Positions 33,698 through 44,885 of a stretch of DNA of 64,000 nucleotides are shown here, piece by piece. Each line of letters opens with the position of its first letter. Positions within the stretch are counted from its first letter, which is position 1. This DNA is from Neoechinorhynchus agilis (Eukaryota > Acanthocephala). A model generated the notes under the pieces. It searched no databases. It was not told where the DNA came from and saw nothing but the letters and a program-made list of their open reading frames with translations. Both the position numbers and the translations under genes were made by a program. Where the stretch lies: positions 3,844,001 to 3,908,000 of the forward strand of contig CM121342.1 of NCBI GenBank assembly GCA_051530055.1. The letters are read 5' to 3'.

Positions 33698-36160
33698 TAA
33701 TAAAGCGGCATTTTTTTGCCGTTGTATGGCTATAAATACGAAAACGGAAACTTCATTTTTCACTCAAAAGCCTTAATGTTCAAAGCATTAAAGAAGTATT
33801 TGGCAAGTACGACATGCGATAAAAAAACCGTAAATTAAACACTGAAAAAGAGTCTAAATCGCAAATCACTCATTTGATTCTCTTACCCGAACACATTAAA
33901 TCGGTTTTTCCCATTTATTTTATCAAAGCGTTGCGAGATAAGGGAAGGTCGAAAAAGATGAAGGATTAATGTGGCAATACTTCGTTTTGTAGTGTTTGCC
34001 TCCCCCACTCGATCATTCGAGCGTTTCAGACATTTCGAGTGTCACAAAGTCTGTCCACAGTACTTTTTATTTGGATGTATAAAAAAAACTTACCACAAGT
34101 GGCTCACCTGTACAATACCACGATGAAGAATACCTTTCGAATGAAGCTCGGATGGTTTGTACCCATTATGAGAGCGAAACCTATTTATCACATCAAGACT
34201 TGTCTGTGGATGATATCTTCTATATGAAACCTGGTTATCTTGTCTGTATTTCGTATGTTTTCGCTCGTATTAAAACGATTTTAAAGTTTGAAATCGTTCT
34301 TTGGTGGAAAATTTAAATGATTTATTGAGCCAGTTTTGTTTTCATCATTAAATTTTAGTTTGTGTCTTCTTGTCCGACTTTGTGCCGAAATATCGGATTA
34401 ATTAAATTCTTTTAATTTTAAACAATTGAAAAAAAATTGAACTTAATGTTTACGAGTGCTTTCACAATGAACAAAACGCGAAAGATGAGATTAGCTTTGT
34501 GTCTAGTATTCGTGATTACAATCTTCAGAATACGAACTTATTATAATAATAACAAGTTTTATTATTGAACGAAGAGTTCTCGTGAACATTCTAACTCACG
34601 AATTGGACAAAAGGACAAATTAGGCAATGTGAATGGTGGATGAAGAGCTTTAAAAAACGCCTGAAATACGAAAATTGCTTTATTACTTAAAAATAAACTG
34701 CTATTTTCTATTTCCTTCGCCCTTGTTGTTGCTGCTGAACTAACTCACTTTCGTTCAATCAAAGCAACAACTTGACTTTATTTTATAAAAATGTATTACC
34801 ACCTTTCAAAAATTTCAATTGTGAGATCTTTAATTGTTGTCATTTATCCTTTTGAAAGGATGTGGCTGTTGATTTCGGAGTGTACTACGGGTGCGGTCGA
34901 ATGGGGGGGGGAAGTTGGTAGGAGAGTTTGTGCTATTGGGTATTGACGTTCATTTGGGGTTTGAGAAGATTGAGTTTTTCCTCTGGTTCATTTTGGATTT
35001 TAATTTTTTTAATTCAGTGAATTCATGCAGATGTGTGTTTTACTAGCTGCTCAAGTCGATTTCCAATCATAAATACTACCAAAATAAAATGTATCTATGA
35101 TTTTGGTTAAAATACTCTCGGTCATAACCTATATTTGAAACCTCGCCTCATCAGTCATCTAAAAATTAATATGTTTTTCTTATTCAGGTTTTGAGCTCGA
35201 GTGCGCGGGATCGCCAAACCCGAAGTTCAGGGAATGATAAAATGTATCTGACTAATTGTAAATTCGTACAAAGTCGATAAACTGATTTCTTTGATGGCTT
35301 AAACAATTAAATGGCCATTTCTCAATAGATTGTAAGTATTTCCATTGTCACACCATTTATATGGAATTGTCTGAGGAAAATTATAACCGAGGAGAATAAA
35401 TATAGTAAATTGGAGAGTTATGGACATCAGTTCGACAAAAACAACAGATTTGCTCAACAAAGTTGGACGAACTTTCTACGCTGTCTTTGTAGATTCGCTC
35501 AGAACGCCGCAGGACGACGAAAGCTTGAAACACTTTCATAAAATGTTAATTAATTTTTTTTATCAATTATGCTGCTCAAAAACCAAGTATCATTTTGACA
35601 AGAGAATTCAACAAAGTTACAAATTATTTTGAAGTGATACAGCGGTAGATTAGTTGTTTTTTTTTCGTTCAAAAAGCAAGACGCTGATACCATTTTATCT
35701 CATTATCAAGCATTTTTGAATTCCGATTTACTTTACGTCCACACACAAAAGCGAACAGATTTCGTGCAAATGAATTTTGACGATATTGACTAATAAAACG
35801 ATTTATAGTTAATCAGAGCGCTTGAAATAGATTGACGAATCACCCCTTGTTTTTCTGTATTTCATTTCAATACAATCTTCTTAATAATTGAATTAAGAAT
35901 CGATTTTGTTTAATACGTTTGTTTTTCTGATGATTTTGTTGTTTCGATAGGATGGTAAGTTTCAAATGAGCTCTACTTTGTTCGAAACCGTCACCATTAA
36001 GAATATGACGATAAATAATCGCTTAATGATGCTCTTAACTCACAACCTGAATTGAGTGGCAAAATTTTCAAACATTGACCGTATCGATTTTTTGGCGTGC
36101 AGTTTAAAACGCGCAAAATTGTACCGAAATTTCGAATACTAAAATCGGGCTAGCATTGTA
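33698..36160. other. Gene-poor stretch with one weak ORF (35420-35632, +)
   Basis: AT-rich. A 70-codon frame at 35420 (MDISSTKTTDLLNKVGRTFY at its start) is richer in GC for its first 120 bases and could be an exon, but I see no good donor or homologue. No array or RNA gene was recognised. Confidence 0.3.
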
Positions 36161-36574
36161 ATGTATTGGAGATTTCAAGTATTCAATGCTTTAATAACGG
36201 TATCAATTTTCCTATTTCGTTTCAGTGATGCTTACTATATTCATTATCCACCCAATGACATACGAATAGACCAGAGATCCCTTGGTGATTATTTGTCTCA
36301 GTACCTTCCAGCAAGTCGCACTCCAGATTGGACTCCAGATCAAGATGATCCGGTTTATCGTAACCTATTAATGATTCCACCTCCTTTAAACGCTCCAGTG
36401 ATCGAAACAAGCAATCATAATTTCGACGTAAAGGATTTTTATCCTGCAGATTCAGCGAGAAATTACCGAAAATACGTCGAAATCGCTCAAGATCCGTATG
36501 CTAACTCTTACGATCCTCTCTATAAAGACAAAGAGCACGGTCCGAACTTGCTTCCCGATTGGATGGCTAAATAA
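36161..36574 (+). CDS. Secreted protein of unknown function
   Basis: A single-exon frame of 137 residues. The first 24 residues (RFQVFNALITVSIFLFRFSDA is the core) form a signal peptide, probably cut before YYIHYPPND. The mature part is about 113 residues, rich in D, P, Y and N, acidic, and has no cysteines, so it is not a disulfide toxin or defensin type. No repeats or dibasic processing sites form a neuropeptide pattern. The stop codon overlaps AATAAA (AAATAAATA), a compact end also seen in the CEBPZ gene. I recognise no family. The clear signal peptide and good codon continuity support it as real. Confidence 0.65.
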   Translation: MYWRFQVFNALITVSIFLFRFSDAYYIHYPPNDIRIDQRSLGDYLSQYLPASRTPDWTPDQDDPVYRNLLMIPPPLNAPVIETSNHNFDVKDFYPADSARNYRKYVEIAQDPYANSYDPLYKDKEHGPNLLPDWMAK

Positions 36575-37842
36575 ATATCGTTTCCTTACCTGTCGGCACG
36601 GAAAGGTAGAGAAATCAGAATTCATTAAGAATTATAGCATTAGAAGCTTTTGTTCTTAACGGCTGTCATTATAAGTTATTTAATGGATTTTAGTTTCAAA
36701 GGTGGAAGTCGTAAGACACTATGCGTTCTTAGTCTAGTCGATTGAGAACTAAATGCATTGGGCGAGATTCAGGACGTGATATCCATCGATCCAATGTGTG
36801 TGTGTATTCTTAAATTGTTGGAAATATTTAAACCACTCAATGCGTCGTTGAAACTGAATGAGCTGATCGTTCATGTTGATTTTATAAGTGGTAGAATTTT
36901 TATCTCAAATTATCATCTCCGACTTCGTGTTGAGTTTCAAAACACACGCCGTTGTTGAAATTCTCAACTCAAGTACTCGATAATTTACTGATTGCGATCA
37001 TCTCCTTGTTTCTTGCGCAATACATGACCGTCTCAATTGCTGTCTCACCTTAATTTTTCATTATATGTGAAAATTAATTACTATTTTTGAAATTAAAATT
37101 TTTTAAATTGAGAAAAGTGTGCTAAGCATTTGATTGGTCAGATGATAGAAGAGGTTAAAAGTCGCCGCCTTTGATAAGCGATGGCAAGCGAAAATCACGA
37201 CAACAATTTGCTCGTATTGAGTAAACAATTTACGCGTATTTTACTTATCGGTCTTTTTGATAAGACGATTAAATATGCTACATTGCGTTCAGCAGATAAA
37301 TTGAGCAACTATCAACGATGTTCACTGAATCGCAATAATTTCGACGTTAGACCATTCGCTGACATTCCAGGCTGATTCTAAGATAAGCACCACAAGGACA
37401 GATGGTAATTTGTGCCAACAATTTAAATAGTTTTATTACCTCGGATAGTAAAAAAACTTTCTTAGATCAAAGGAATTGTGGTGCTTAAATATTAATTAAA
37501 ATATGCACCTTTCAAATTAGTCAATTGTAGAGCAGTCGAGGATTTGAGACACCGCTAGAAGAGCCGCGTTGTAAAATATTTTTATACTAATCAATTACTA
37601 ATTGGAGGGAGATTCTCGGATTTACAACAATTCCTCAATAAATATCCGTGGCAATATTTTATCTTGATGAACATCAATCACACAAGCTAAGCTTACCGCA
37701 AAATATAAATGAGAATGTTAATACAGTAGATTTGTCTCACATACTTGAGAAGTATCAAAAAAATCGTTTTATCTCTACTTCAATTGAACCGCAATGTCGA
37801 CATTTAGAAAATAGTTTGCGTCACATAGCGATCATGTTTTTT
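36575..37842. other. Gene-free stretch
   Basis: Only weak ORFs of 60-70 codons. The one at 37181 (NNLLVLSKQFTRIL) looks slightly protein-like, but I cannot place it. Confidence 0.3.
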
Positions 37843-38300
37843 GAATTTTGCTTTTGTTAATAAAATCACAAATAAACGAATTTTGGGATCCGCGTTCATG
37901 TAAACTCCGAAAAAAAAGTTCAAAACGATAGATACGGCCAAATCTCACATCGATTCTATTTATTGAGCGAATGATACCTTTCCTACAAGTTGATTGCTGC
38001 TTTTTTTGACGGAAAACCCCCAAAATATCGATTAAACACACGAATTTTGCTTTTATTAATAAAATCACAAATAAACGAATGTTGGGATCCGCGTTCATGT
38101 AACCTCCGAAAAAAAAGTTCAAACCGATAGATACGGCCAAATCTCACATCGATTCTATTTATTGAGCGAATGATACTTTTCCTACAAGTTGATTGCTGCT
38201 TTTTTTGACGGAAAACCCCCAAAATATCGATTAAACACACGAATTTTGCTTTTGTTAATAAAATCACAAATAAACGAATTTTGGGATCCGCGTTGCTAAC
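37843..38300. repeat. Tandem repeat, ~198-bp unit
   Basis: Two full units and a partial third begin GAATTTTGCTTTTGTTAATA at about 37843, 38041 and 38240. The minus-strand ORFs of 102 and 130 codons across them are repeat artefacts. Confidence 0.85.
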
Positions 38301-38399
38301 GAATGCAAGATATCGTAGGCGATCACTGCTTCCATAGACAATTTCGGTGAATATGTGGAATAGACGCGACTTCATCTGATTTCATGCATCAAGATGTCG

Positions 38400-39190
38400 C
38401 GTTTTTATTATCCAATTTGTGATTCTTATCACTGTTTTTCTTTTCGTAAAATTCTACTCGCCCCCAGCCCCCCCCGTCGAGTCCCTGCTTCAATTATGTG
38501 CGCACGCTTCATGGTGCGTTTTGGAGCTTATGCAAGTTGCTGCAGCCAATCAGAATACAGAACGGGTTTGGCATAAGCGCCACCCAAACCATCGAATACT
38601 GATCTAATCGCAGCGCTATCTATCCATCCCGACTTAGCAGTCTGTTGTATGCCATTCAAGAGGAGGAGGGGGAACAGCACACGGCCCAACTCCACTTATT
38701 ATCAAATATTCGCTTTGTCGCTAGTCACCACCACCACCACTGATTAGAACCTTCCACTATTCATTTTAGAATCTTTTACCTGTTAAAGATCTACGATTTA
38801 AATATACGAAAAGAGTAGCGATTCGATCAGAGATTATCAGAAGGTAAGTCGATCTTTCCCTTTTATCGAAAATCATGAAGATATTATCGGCTCATCGCTT
38901 CAAGACGTGTTTGCATAATTTTTTTCGGGATAGGAATCATACCTCGCATAAATTTTTAAAACGAAAAGAAATTAGATTACGTCACTTGGGTTTTTATTAT
39001 TAAAAATCAAATCGTTGATTATGGTCGGAAATTGATTTCCTCATGCAATTGACGGCATAAAATCATAAAGATTTTCCGCGTCTTAATAGAAAGAAGCGAT
39101 CCATTGCGCAATCCACATGCCCCATTGGCTACGTTGATTATAATAATTGTCTTTCAAGCCGTATAATGAACCTTACGAACTTTTAGTGAA
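38400..39190 (+). promoter_or_regulatory. Upstream region and 5'UTR intron of the GATA gene
   Basis: A strong donor AAG|GTAAGT at 38844 and an acceptor CTTTTAG at 39186 define a 343-nt intron in the 5' untranslated region, with the ATG four bases into the next exon. Upstream, TTATCA (TGATAA, a GATA-factor site) occurs near 38427, 38699 and 38834, with further TTATCG near 38866 and 38882, suggesting GATA-dependent regulation, possibly of itself. A C-rich tract lies near 38460. Confidence 0.5.
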
Positions 39191-40363
39191 ATGGAAAACT
39201 CTATGCAGAGCGATTATAACCAAACGACTGCTAGTGCGTACCAAAACGGTTCATACGCTGGATCTATTCCGATCGCAGCTAATTCCATGCTTCCAAACGC
39301 TTATTGGAACCAAGTTCATCATGCGCAGAACGGACAAATTTATGCATCGGCGTACCCTTCAATGCAACAACAACAACAACATTATCTAAGAAACAATCAA
39401 CAATTTTTGCACCAACAGTATTCGCAACAATACGCACCAGTGGAATATAATAACTCGTTTCATCCACAACAACAACAACAACAAATTTACGCAAATAACC
39501 AATTCTCGGGCGCAACAACGCTGCAAAATTCGACTCGTTGGGATCAGACTAGTGGTGGTGAGAATTGGAATCAATATTCGCGGCCCAAAACGGAGGTCTC
39601 TGGTTTAAAACGGAGGTATGAGACGAACGATGGAGGCGCTCCACATGAAACTCCATCCTTAAATGCTTCAGAAGTTAAAATCTGTAGTAATTGTGAAGCC
39701 ACTGAGACTCCTTTATGGCGCCGAAAGGACAAACATGGAGCTTATTTATGCAACGCATGTGGGTTATTTTATAAAGTCAACGGATTCGACAGGCCGCTAA
39801 ATAAGACAAAAAGGAAAAGTAGTGTTAACAAAAAAGCAGGAACGATTTGCTCAAATTGTCGAACGGACGTTACAACTTTATGGAGAAGAAATGGTGAAGG
39901 AAGACAAGTTTGTAATGCCTGTGGACTTTACTATAAGCTTCATGGAGTTGATCGCCCATTGACGATGAAAAGGCCTACAATTCAAACAAGAAATAGAAGG
40001 CCTAATACGAATAAGAGACTCAGAATGGACGAACAAGAATGTGCTGCACAATTCCAAGCTATGATGAACTATGGATATGTCAGAAATGGTGGGCCTAGTC
40101 TCCTTGGCCTTTACCCGGGTATAAATCATTTTTCACCGACAGTTCCATTTATTCCTCAAATGAATCAACCAATGATGATGATTCCTCAGTCAACGAATAT
40201 TTCACTTCCAACACAACCAACATTAATGTATCCGACCGAGTATGCTGCTATTCAAAATGGCAAACCAGATCAAGAACAGCAGCAACAAATCCCACCGGAC
40301 TCAATTGTACCTTCCACTCAAAAACGGAGAAGTGATCAATCACGCACGGGAAGTGAAAGCTAA
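39191..40363 (+). CDS. Two-finger GATA transcription factor
   Basis: A single coding exon, 390 residues. The N-terminal 130 residues are Q-, N- and Y-rich with short polyglutamine runs, as in activation domains. Finger 1 uses Cys165, 168, 187 and 190 (CSNC...[16 protein letters not shown]), so it has an 18-residue loop instead of the usual 17. Finger 2 uses Cys220, 223, 241 and 244 ([16 protein letters not shown]) with the standard 17, followed by the basic tail [17 protein letters not shown]. By family knowledge the C-finger binds WGATAR and the N-finger modulates binding and cofactors. The two-finger plan points to the GATA1-6/ELT-1 class, which specifies ectoderm, blood or gut in animals. 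I cannot choose a subfamily. Confidence 0.93.
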   Translation: MENSMQSDYNQTTASAYQNGSYAGSIPIAANSMLPNAYWNQVHHAQNGQIYASAYPSMQQQQQHYLRNNQQFLHQQYSQQYAPVEYNNSFHPQQQQQQIYANNQFSGATTLQNSTRWDQTSGGENWNQYSRPKTEVSGLKRRYETNDGGAPHETPSLNASEVKICSNCEATETPLWRRKDKHGAYLCNACGLFYKVNGFDRPLNKTKRKSSVNKKAGTICSNCRTDVTTLWRRNGEGRQVCNACGLYYKLHGVDRPLTMKRPTIQTRNRRPNTNKRLRMDEQECAAQFQAMMNYGYVRNGGPSLLGLYPGINHFSPTVPFIPQMNQPMMMIPQSTNISLPTQPTLMYPTEYAAIQNGKPDQEQQQQIPPDSIVPSTQKRRSDQSRTGSES

Positions 40364-40784
40364 AAAACCCGCACTAAATGTTGTGAATTTCCTGTCCAGT
40401 GTAAATTTTCTAATAAAATCAACCGAGAAAACAATTTGCTCCGCCCATCAGCTAATTGTTATGTCTGATAATCGGGAAAGCTATTCGGGTGGAATATGTT
40501 CATTTTATGAGTGCTATTAATTGTCATGTCCGACAAATCTACCTAGTTTAAACGTGATCGCATCTAATTGCTGAATATAAAAGGTTTGGGTGTCGACAGA
40601 CAATTCAAAAGCATCCATTCGTGACCTTTCTCCACAATTCCTAGGAGGTTTGTAAGGCGGGGATTTCATTATCATAACGACAGGTTAATTTTTTGTCTAA
40701 TCTCGTCAACATGATGGTGCCACGGATCACTAATAATTCCGAGAAATTCGTTTTAAAAATAACATTTAAAATGCCAACATGAAA
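40364..40784. other. 3' flank of the GATA gene
   Basis: No gene was seen. The short frame overlapping the GATA 3' end is a shadow of it. Confidence 0.4.
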
Positions 40785-41225
40785 GCGGATTATTCACACA
40801 ATAAAAAATTTTTCTTCGATTAAAGACGTTTTGTGTGAGTTTTCTCAACGACCCCTCGAGATTCGACGAAAAATTATTTACTTCGGTTTACATTAATTTA
40901 AACACCAAAAGAGAACGTTTATTCACACAATAATTTTTTTTCTTCGATTAAAGACGTTTTGTGTGAGTTTTCTCAAACGACCCCTCGAGATTCGACGAAA
41001 AATTATTTACTTCGGTTGAAGACTTCTGAACAACATAAATTTTACATTAATTTAAACACCAAAAGAGAACGTTTATTCACACAATAATTTTTTTTCTTCG
41101 ATTAAAGACGTTTTGTGTGAGTTTTCTCAACGACCCCTCGAGATTCGACGAAAAATTATTTACTTCGGTTGAAGACTTCTAAACAACATAAAATTTACAT
41201 TAATTAAGACACCAACAGAGAACGT
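40785..41225. repeat. Three-copy tandem repeat (~130-155 bp)
   Basis: Copies near 40790, 40915 and 41075 share TTCTTCGATTAAAGACGTTT, then TGTGTGAGTTTTCTCAA, then CCCCTCGAGATTCGACGA. The first lacks a 25-base GAAGACTTCTGAACAACAT block. Confidence 0.8.
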
Positions 41226-42900
41226 TGTATTTTTAGTGGCTTATGAAAACACCAAATAACGCCCTACTCCATAACTGTAATCAGAAAGCAAAACAATTGC
41301 TGTGAATTTACACGATAGACTGAGGGGCCGTTAATTATTACAGTATCTTATTTTTTTATGGAATCGGGAAAACGATACCGAATGGTGACGCAGGTCTTTT
41401 ACTCTAATTTTTTAAAGACGAGATTGACGAAAATAGATAAATAGTTTTTGGCAGCTTTGTTATTGGTCACGTTCGGCGTGCTGATTCGCTGCATCAACGT
41501 TTTTTAAATTAGTAAGAATTTATAAGAGCCTAATTAAATGCATTGATTTTTTCCGTAGAAAAATTGATACCAAAACACAATATAACACCATGTTATTTTT
41601 TATTGCACGATATGTGTGAAGGAAATAATTCTAAAAATACCTTTATCCGATTAAAAATGCAATTATTGATTGTTGTATGGTGTATCGATAAGGATCCTAC
41701 GTGTTTGTCAAAACAGACAGATTAATTTTGGGTCAAATGCCATTAGATAACGCGAAATATGGGCGTGTCTCGAAATCAGAAGCACATATTTTTTATAAAT
41801 AACCATTTCGTTGTCTAGCTTGGCTTATTGGTTTTTTTAACAAAAAATCATTTTAATTGAAATAAGGCGATCGGATCAAAAAAAACAATACTCGAAATTG
41901 AAGGATAATCTTTTTCACTCCGGGAATTTAAATTCACTGATTTATTTCCCCGATATTTTGTACAGTGCGAATCAAACACTTAAACCAAGGATGAACCTGG
42001 CTTTTGAATCCCCAAAGTGGCAAAACTAAGAAAAAGGAAAATAATCCAAGACATCAAAAATTTCTATTTTAAAAAGGGTTGATTATCAAAAAATTATTAT
42101 TTTGACAATAATTCTCACAATAAATAATTGTCACCACACTCTAACCATCTAGCATTCGTTTCATCAATTATTTCATAATCTTAAGAAGATAATCTTCCGT
42201 TTAAAAGACTAATGTCTCGACATCGAGAATTTGCCATAGCCAATCGCATCAATTTCATAGTCCATACATCAAATGTTGGGGAGAAAGGCGTGGATAATGC
42301 CAATTCGGACAGATCGATGAGTTTTTAATAACCTATAAAAATCTTTCTCTTACACCTTTGCAACAATTAAGCACAATCGCACCCAAGGGAAAGGTGTACC
42401 ATATTTTAATGTTGAACAAAATCGAATCTAATCAATTTGCCATTTTATAAATGTCACAAATATAATCTGTGTTGTACGGTCGACAAAAAAACTGATGATA
42501 ATTTGCAAAATTTGTGAATAATATTTCCTTAATACGGCGAATATGTAAGATTTCTTTGCATTTTGGATTTAGAACGAGAAAATCGTAGGGTCAAAAAAAT
42601 TCAAATGCATTTAATTGTTCGAATATACCATTTTGTTGGATTGTCAGCTGATTTTCCCGACCGCAAGTATATATTTCTTTTTATTATGAATTATTTTAGA
42701 ACTTTCGGCGGTCGAATCTTATGTTTTACATCGGAGAAGTGATATGACCACAAAAACTCTGATAAACAACGGTTAAGAGTTCGTGCAAAGCGAATAGAAA
42801 TCAAAATTTGATAACTGAAACATCAAATATTGACTCAGATGTCAAATGGCATGACATCAACAAATGTGGAGCTAAGACTTTTCGGTCACGAATAAAACAA
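41226..42900. other. Gene-free, with a solo inverted-repeat end (41918-42040)
   Basis: At about 41918 the sequence CCGGGAATTTAAATTCACTG followed by ATTTATTTCCCCGATAT matches the edge and unit of the 240-bp satellite at 13.3-15.1 kb. GGCAAAACTAAGAAAAAGG about 80 bases on matches the flank at 15.1 kb. This is a short non-amplified relative of that element. Nothing else was recognised. Confidence 0.55.
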
Positions 42901-42947
42901 AAAGGTTAAGATGCTGTCTGGCATAAAAAAAATTGAATTTATCGTGA

Positions 42948-43308
42948 TCATGGTTCGCCAGTATCGTCCTCAGTGACTTTATAATCAGTTCTAGCGGGCC
43001 AAAATGTACATTTGCAGCCTTTTGTCTTAACAGCAAGAGAGAATCAGTCAAAAGAAGACAAGAAAAGTGATTGACTCTCCCAAACTGAACGCTTTTTAAG
43101 TTGTTTCTCAAAGTATTGATCGATTTCGAGTGTCAGAGCGTCTATGTTTGGATTCCTAATTGCACGTAACGATGTGGTATATGGCTTCAAAACTTGAAAT
43201 TCATCCTTTTCGATCTTTACGTCAAAAGTTAAATCTTCAATGCCCGCCTCCATACAATCTCCTTCCAACTCATCAATCGCAACTGTCAATTCTTGCTTTA
43301 TTCGTTCA
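42948..43308 (-). CDS. 3' part of an unrecognised gene
   Basis: Two exons: 43308-43086 (open, with ERIKQELTVAIDELEGDC and ALTLEIDQYFEKQLKKRS) and 43025-42948 (TKGCKCTFWPARTDYKVTED, then DTGEP and stop). They join in frame across a 60-nt intron, GTTTGG...GTTAAG. The protein-like, charged composition argues for a real gene. The 5' end is unresolved: a further exon-like block (WKVVIGLRNLASPLFGNRN) lies at about 43380-43455, but the phases do not match. Family unknown. Confidence 0.4.
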
Positions 43309-43455
43309 CTAGTGTGATCGCCAAAGTTGGCATCATATTACTATCAGCATTTCTGACAATTGAAGTTTACCAGAATTGGTGATGGAATTACGATTTCCAA
43401 AAAGCGGAGAAGCGAGATTCCTTAAACCAATCACGACCTTCCATCTAAAAATTAA

Positions 43456-44159
43456 CGCAACCTCAACGGGATTGGCCAATTACTTTCAGAGGGAAAAAAT
43501 TATCTACTGAGTTTTTTTGCATCTGTGGATAAAGTTTACGTCGTCAACAGATCTCAAAGCATTCGTCTTTTTTACGTTTGCGATTTTAATTCTATTATCC
43601 GACTCCATCGCCATTATCCACTGTCCCGGATTTCTTCGCTACAATGAGTGTTGAACAATTCATTGAAGAAAAAATTATTGGAATGATCATTTTTGACTTG
43701 TGGTGAAGAATGGCATCAAGCGGCCGGAAAAGTACGAAACGGAAAAACAATTTGAAGCAATAAAAAAATCGAATAACATTTTACCGAATTTCCATGAACG
43801 GATCAATTCCTGTCCTTCTAATTTTTTTACGATTAAAAAAGAGTTCAATTCCGACGAATATTTCAAAAATTTATAGTTTCTTCAACGCTCCTATTCATCG
43901 GCGCTGCTGCACCGCAATGCTTACTTTTTGCGCCAAGAACGACGTCGATCTTGGCTCTCCAGTCGCCGCGATAAATTCGTCGAAAAAATATATTTGTACA
44001 TCATCGAGCTAAAACCTTTTTTTTCGCAATTAAACAAATTTTTGAAATTAAAATTTCGAACATTAAAATTGTGTATATACGGCGAAAACAATTTCATTCA
44101 ATTCCGTTATTTTCGTTATTTCAAAGCAAAAAATTCAATTATTTTTTTTGGCATCCATC
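43456..44159. other. Gene-free stretch
   Basis: AT-rich with no convincing gene, RNA or array. Confidence 0.35.
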
Positions 44160-44725
44160 CCAGTCGGGAAAAAGGAAATAATCGGCTTCTTTTCCGAGAC
44201 ATTTCAGTGTTTCAACCGCAATCGGGATGAAAATATATTGATGCCCATCGAGCGATTCCTCGCTGAAGCTGGGCATCCCGTAAGTGGGATGTTGCGAGCG
44301 TGTTGGGGCAGGTAAAATCCCAAACGAGTATTTTCCCGGAGCACCATGGAAGGGCTCCATCGGGGCGTTTACCGTCGTTCCGGGAGAGTCCGACTGGTTC
44401 GAGTCGAGCTGGAAAAACGGCCGTTGAGAGGGCTTTCTTTGAGTGGCGAACAGTTGAACGCTTGCAGTCAAGGCCGTGAGTTCCCGTTCACTGTCTCACC
44501 GACACGTATTTGAGCCTGAGAATTCGATGCCCAACCGAAGTCCCACGGCGACGGTGATGGCCTCGTCATCATGGCCAACAGCCGTGATTGGGAAAGCCTT
44601 CAAAAAGTCGATGGAGTGTGGAGCTGAGACCGCCAGGAGACGAGCTCTATCGTTGGGAGATGAGCATCGATCCAACAAGGCAATGCCGCGGCCATCAAGG
44701 AAGCTGCCGAACAAACATAACATTT
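44160..44725 (-). mobile_element. LINE fragment, restriction-like endonuclease end
   Basis: On the minus strand: RARLLAVSAPHSIDFLKAFP, then AITVAVGLRLG, then after a frame change HSKKALSTAVFPARLEPVGL, SRNDGKRPDG, and GKILVWDFTCPNTLATSHL. These are the region before the CCHC motif and the nuclease core (RPDG...VWDFT) of the same broad LINE type as the copy at 8.7-10.3 kb, but a different subfamily by sequence. It is GC-rich against its surroundings, truncated at both ends and out of frame, so it is a dead copy. Confidence 0.8.
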
Positions 44726-44885
44726 GAAGACAAAATCATGTTAAAGTTTATTGACGAAATTCAATTATTATTTCCTATTTCGCAATTATAACGTCACGAT
44801 TTATCGATTCTTCCAGAATTACAAATCGCACTGCATAATAACTTCCATTTTAGATTACAAATTGCAAAAAAAAACAAGTTTGCCT

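Noticed and set aside
37181-37375. E2F-like DNA-binding fragment
   Set aside because: Only LLVLSKQFTRIL is suggestive. The rest lacks the RRIYD motif and winged-helix pattern.
37832-38375. Minus-strand ORFs of 102 and 130 codons
   Set aside because: They span the 198-bp tandem repeat, and their similarity is due to the duplication.
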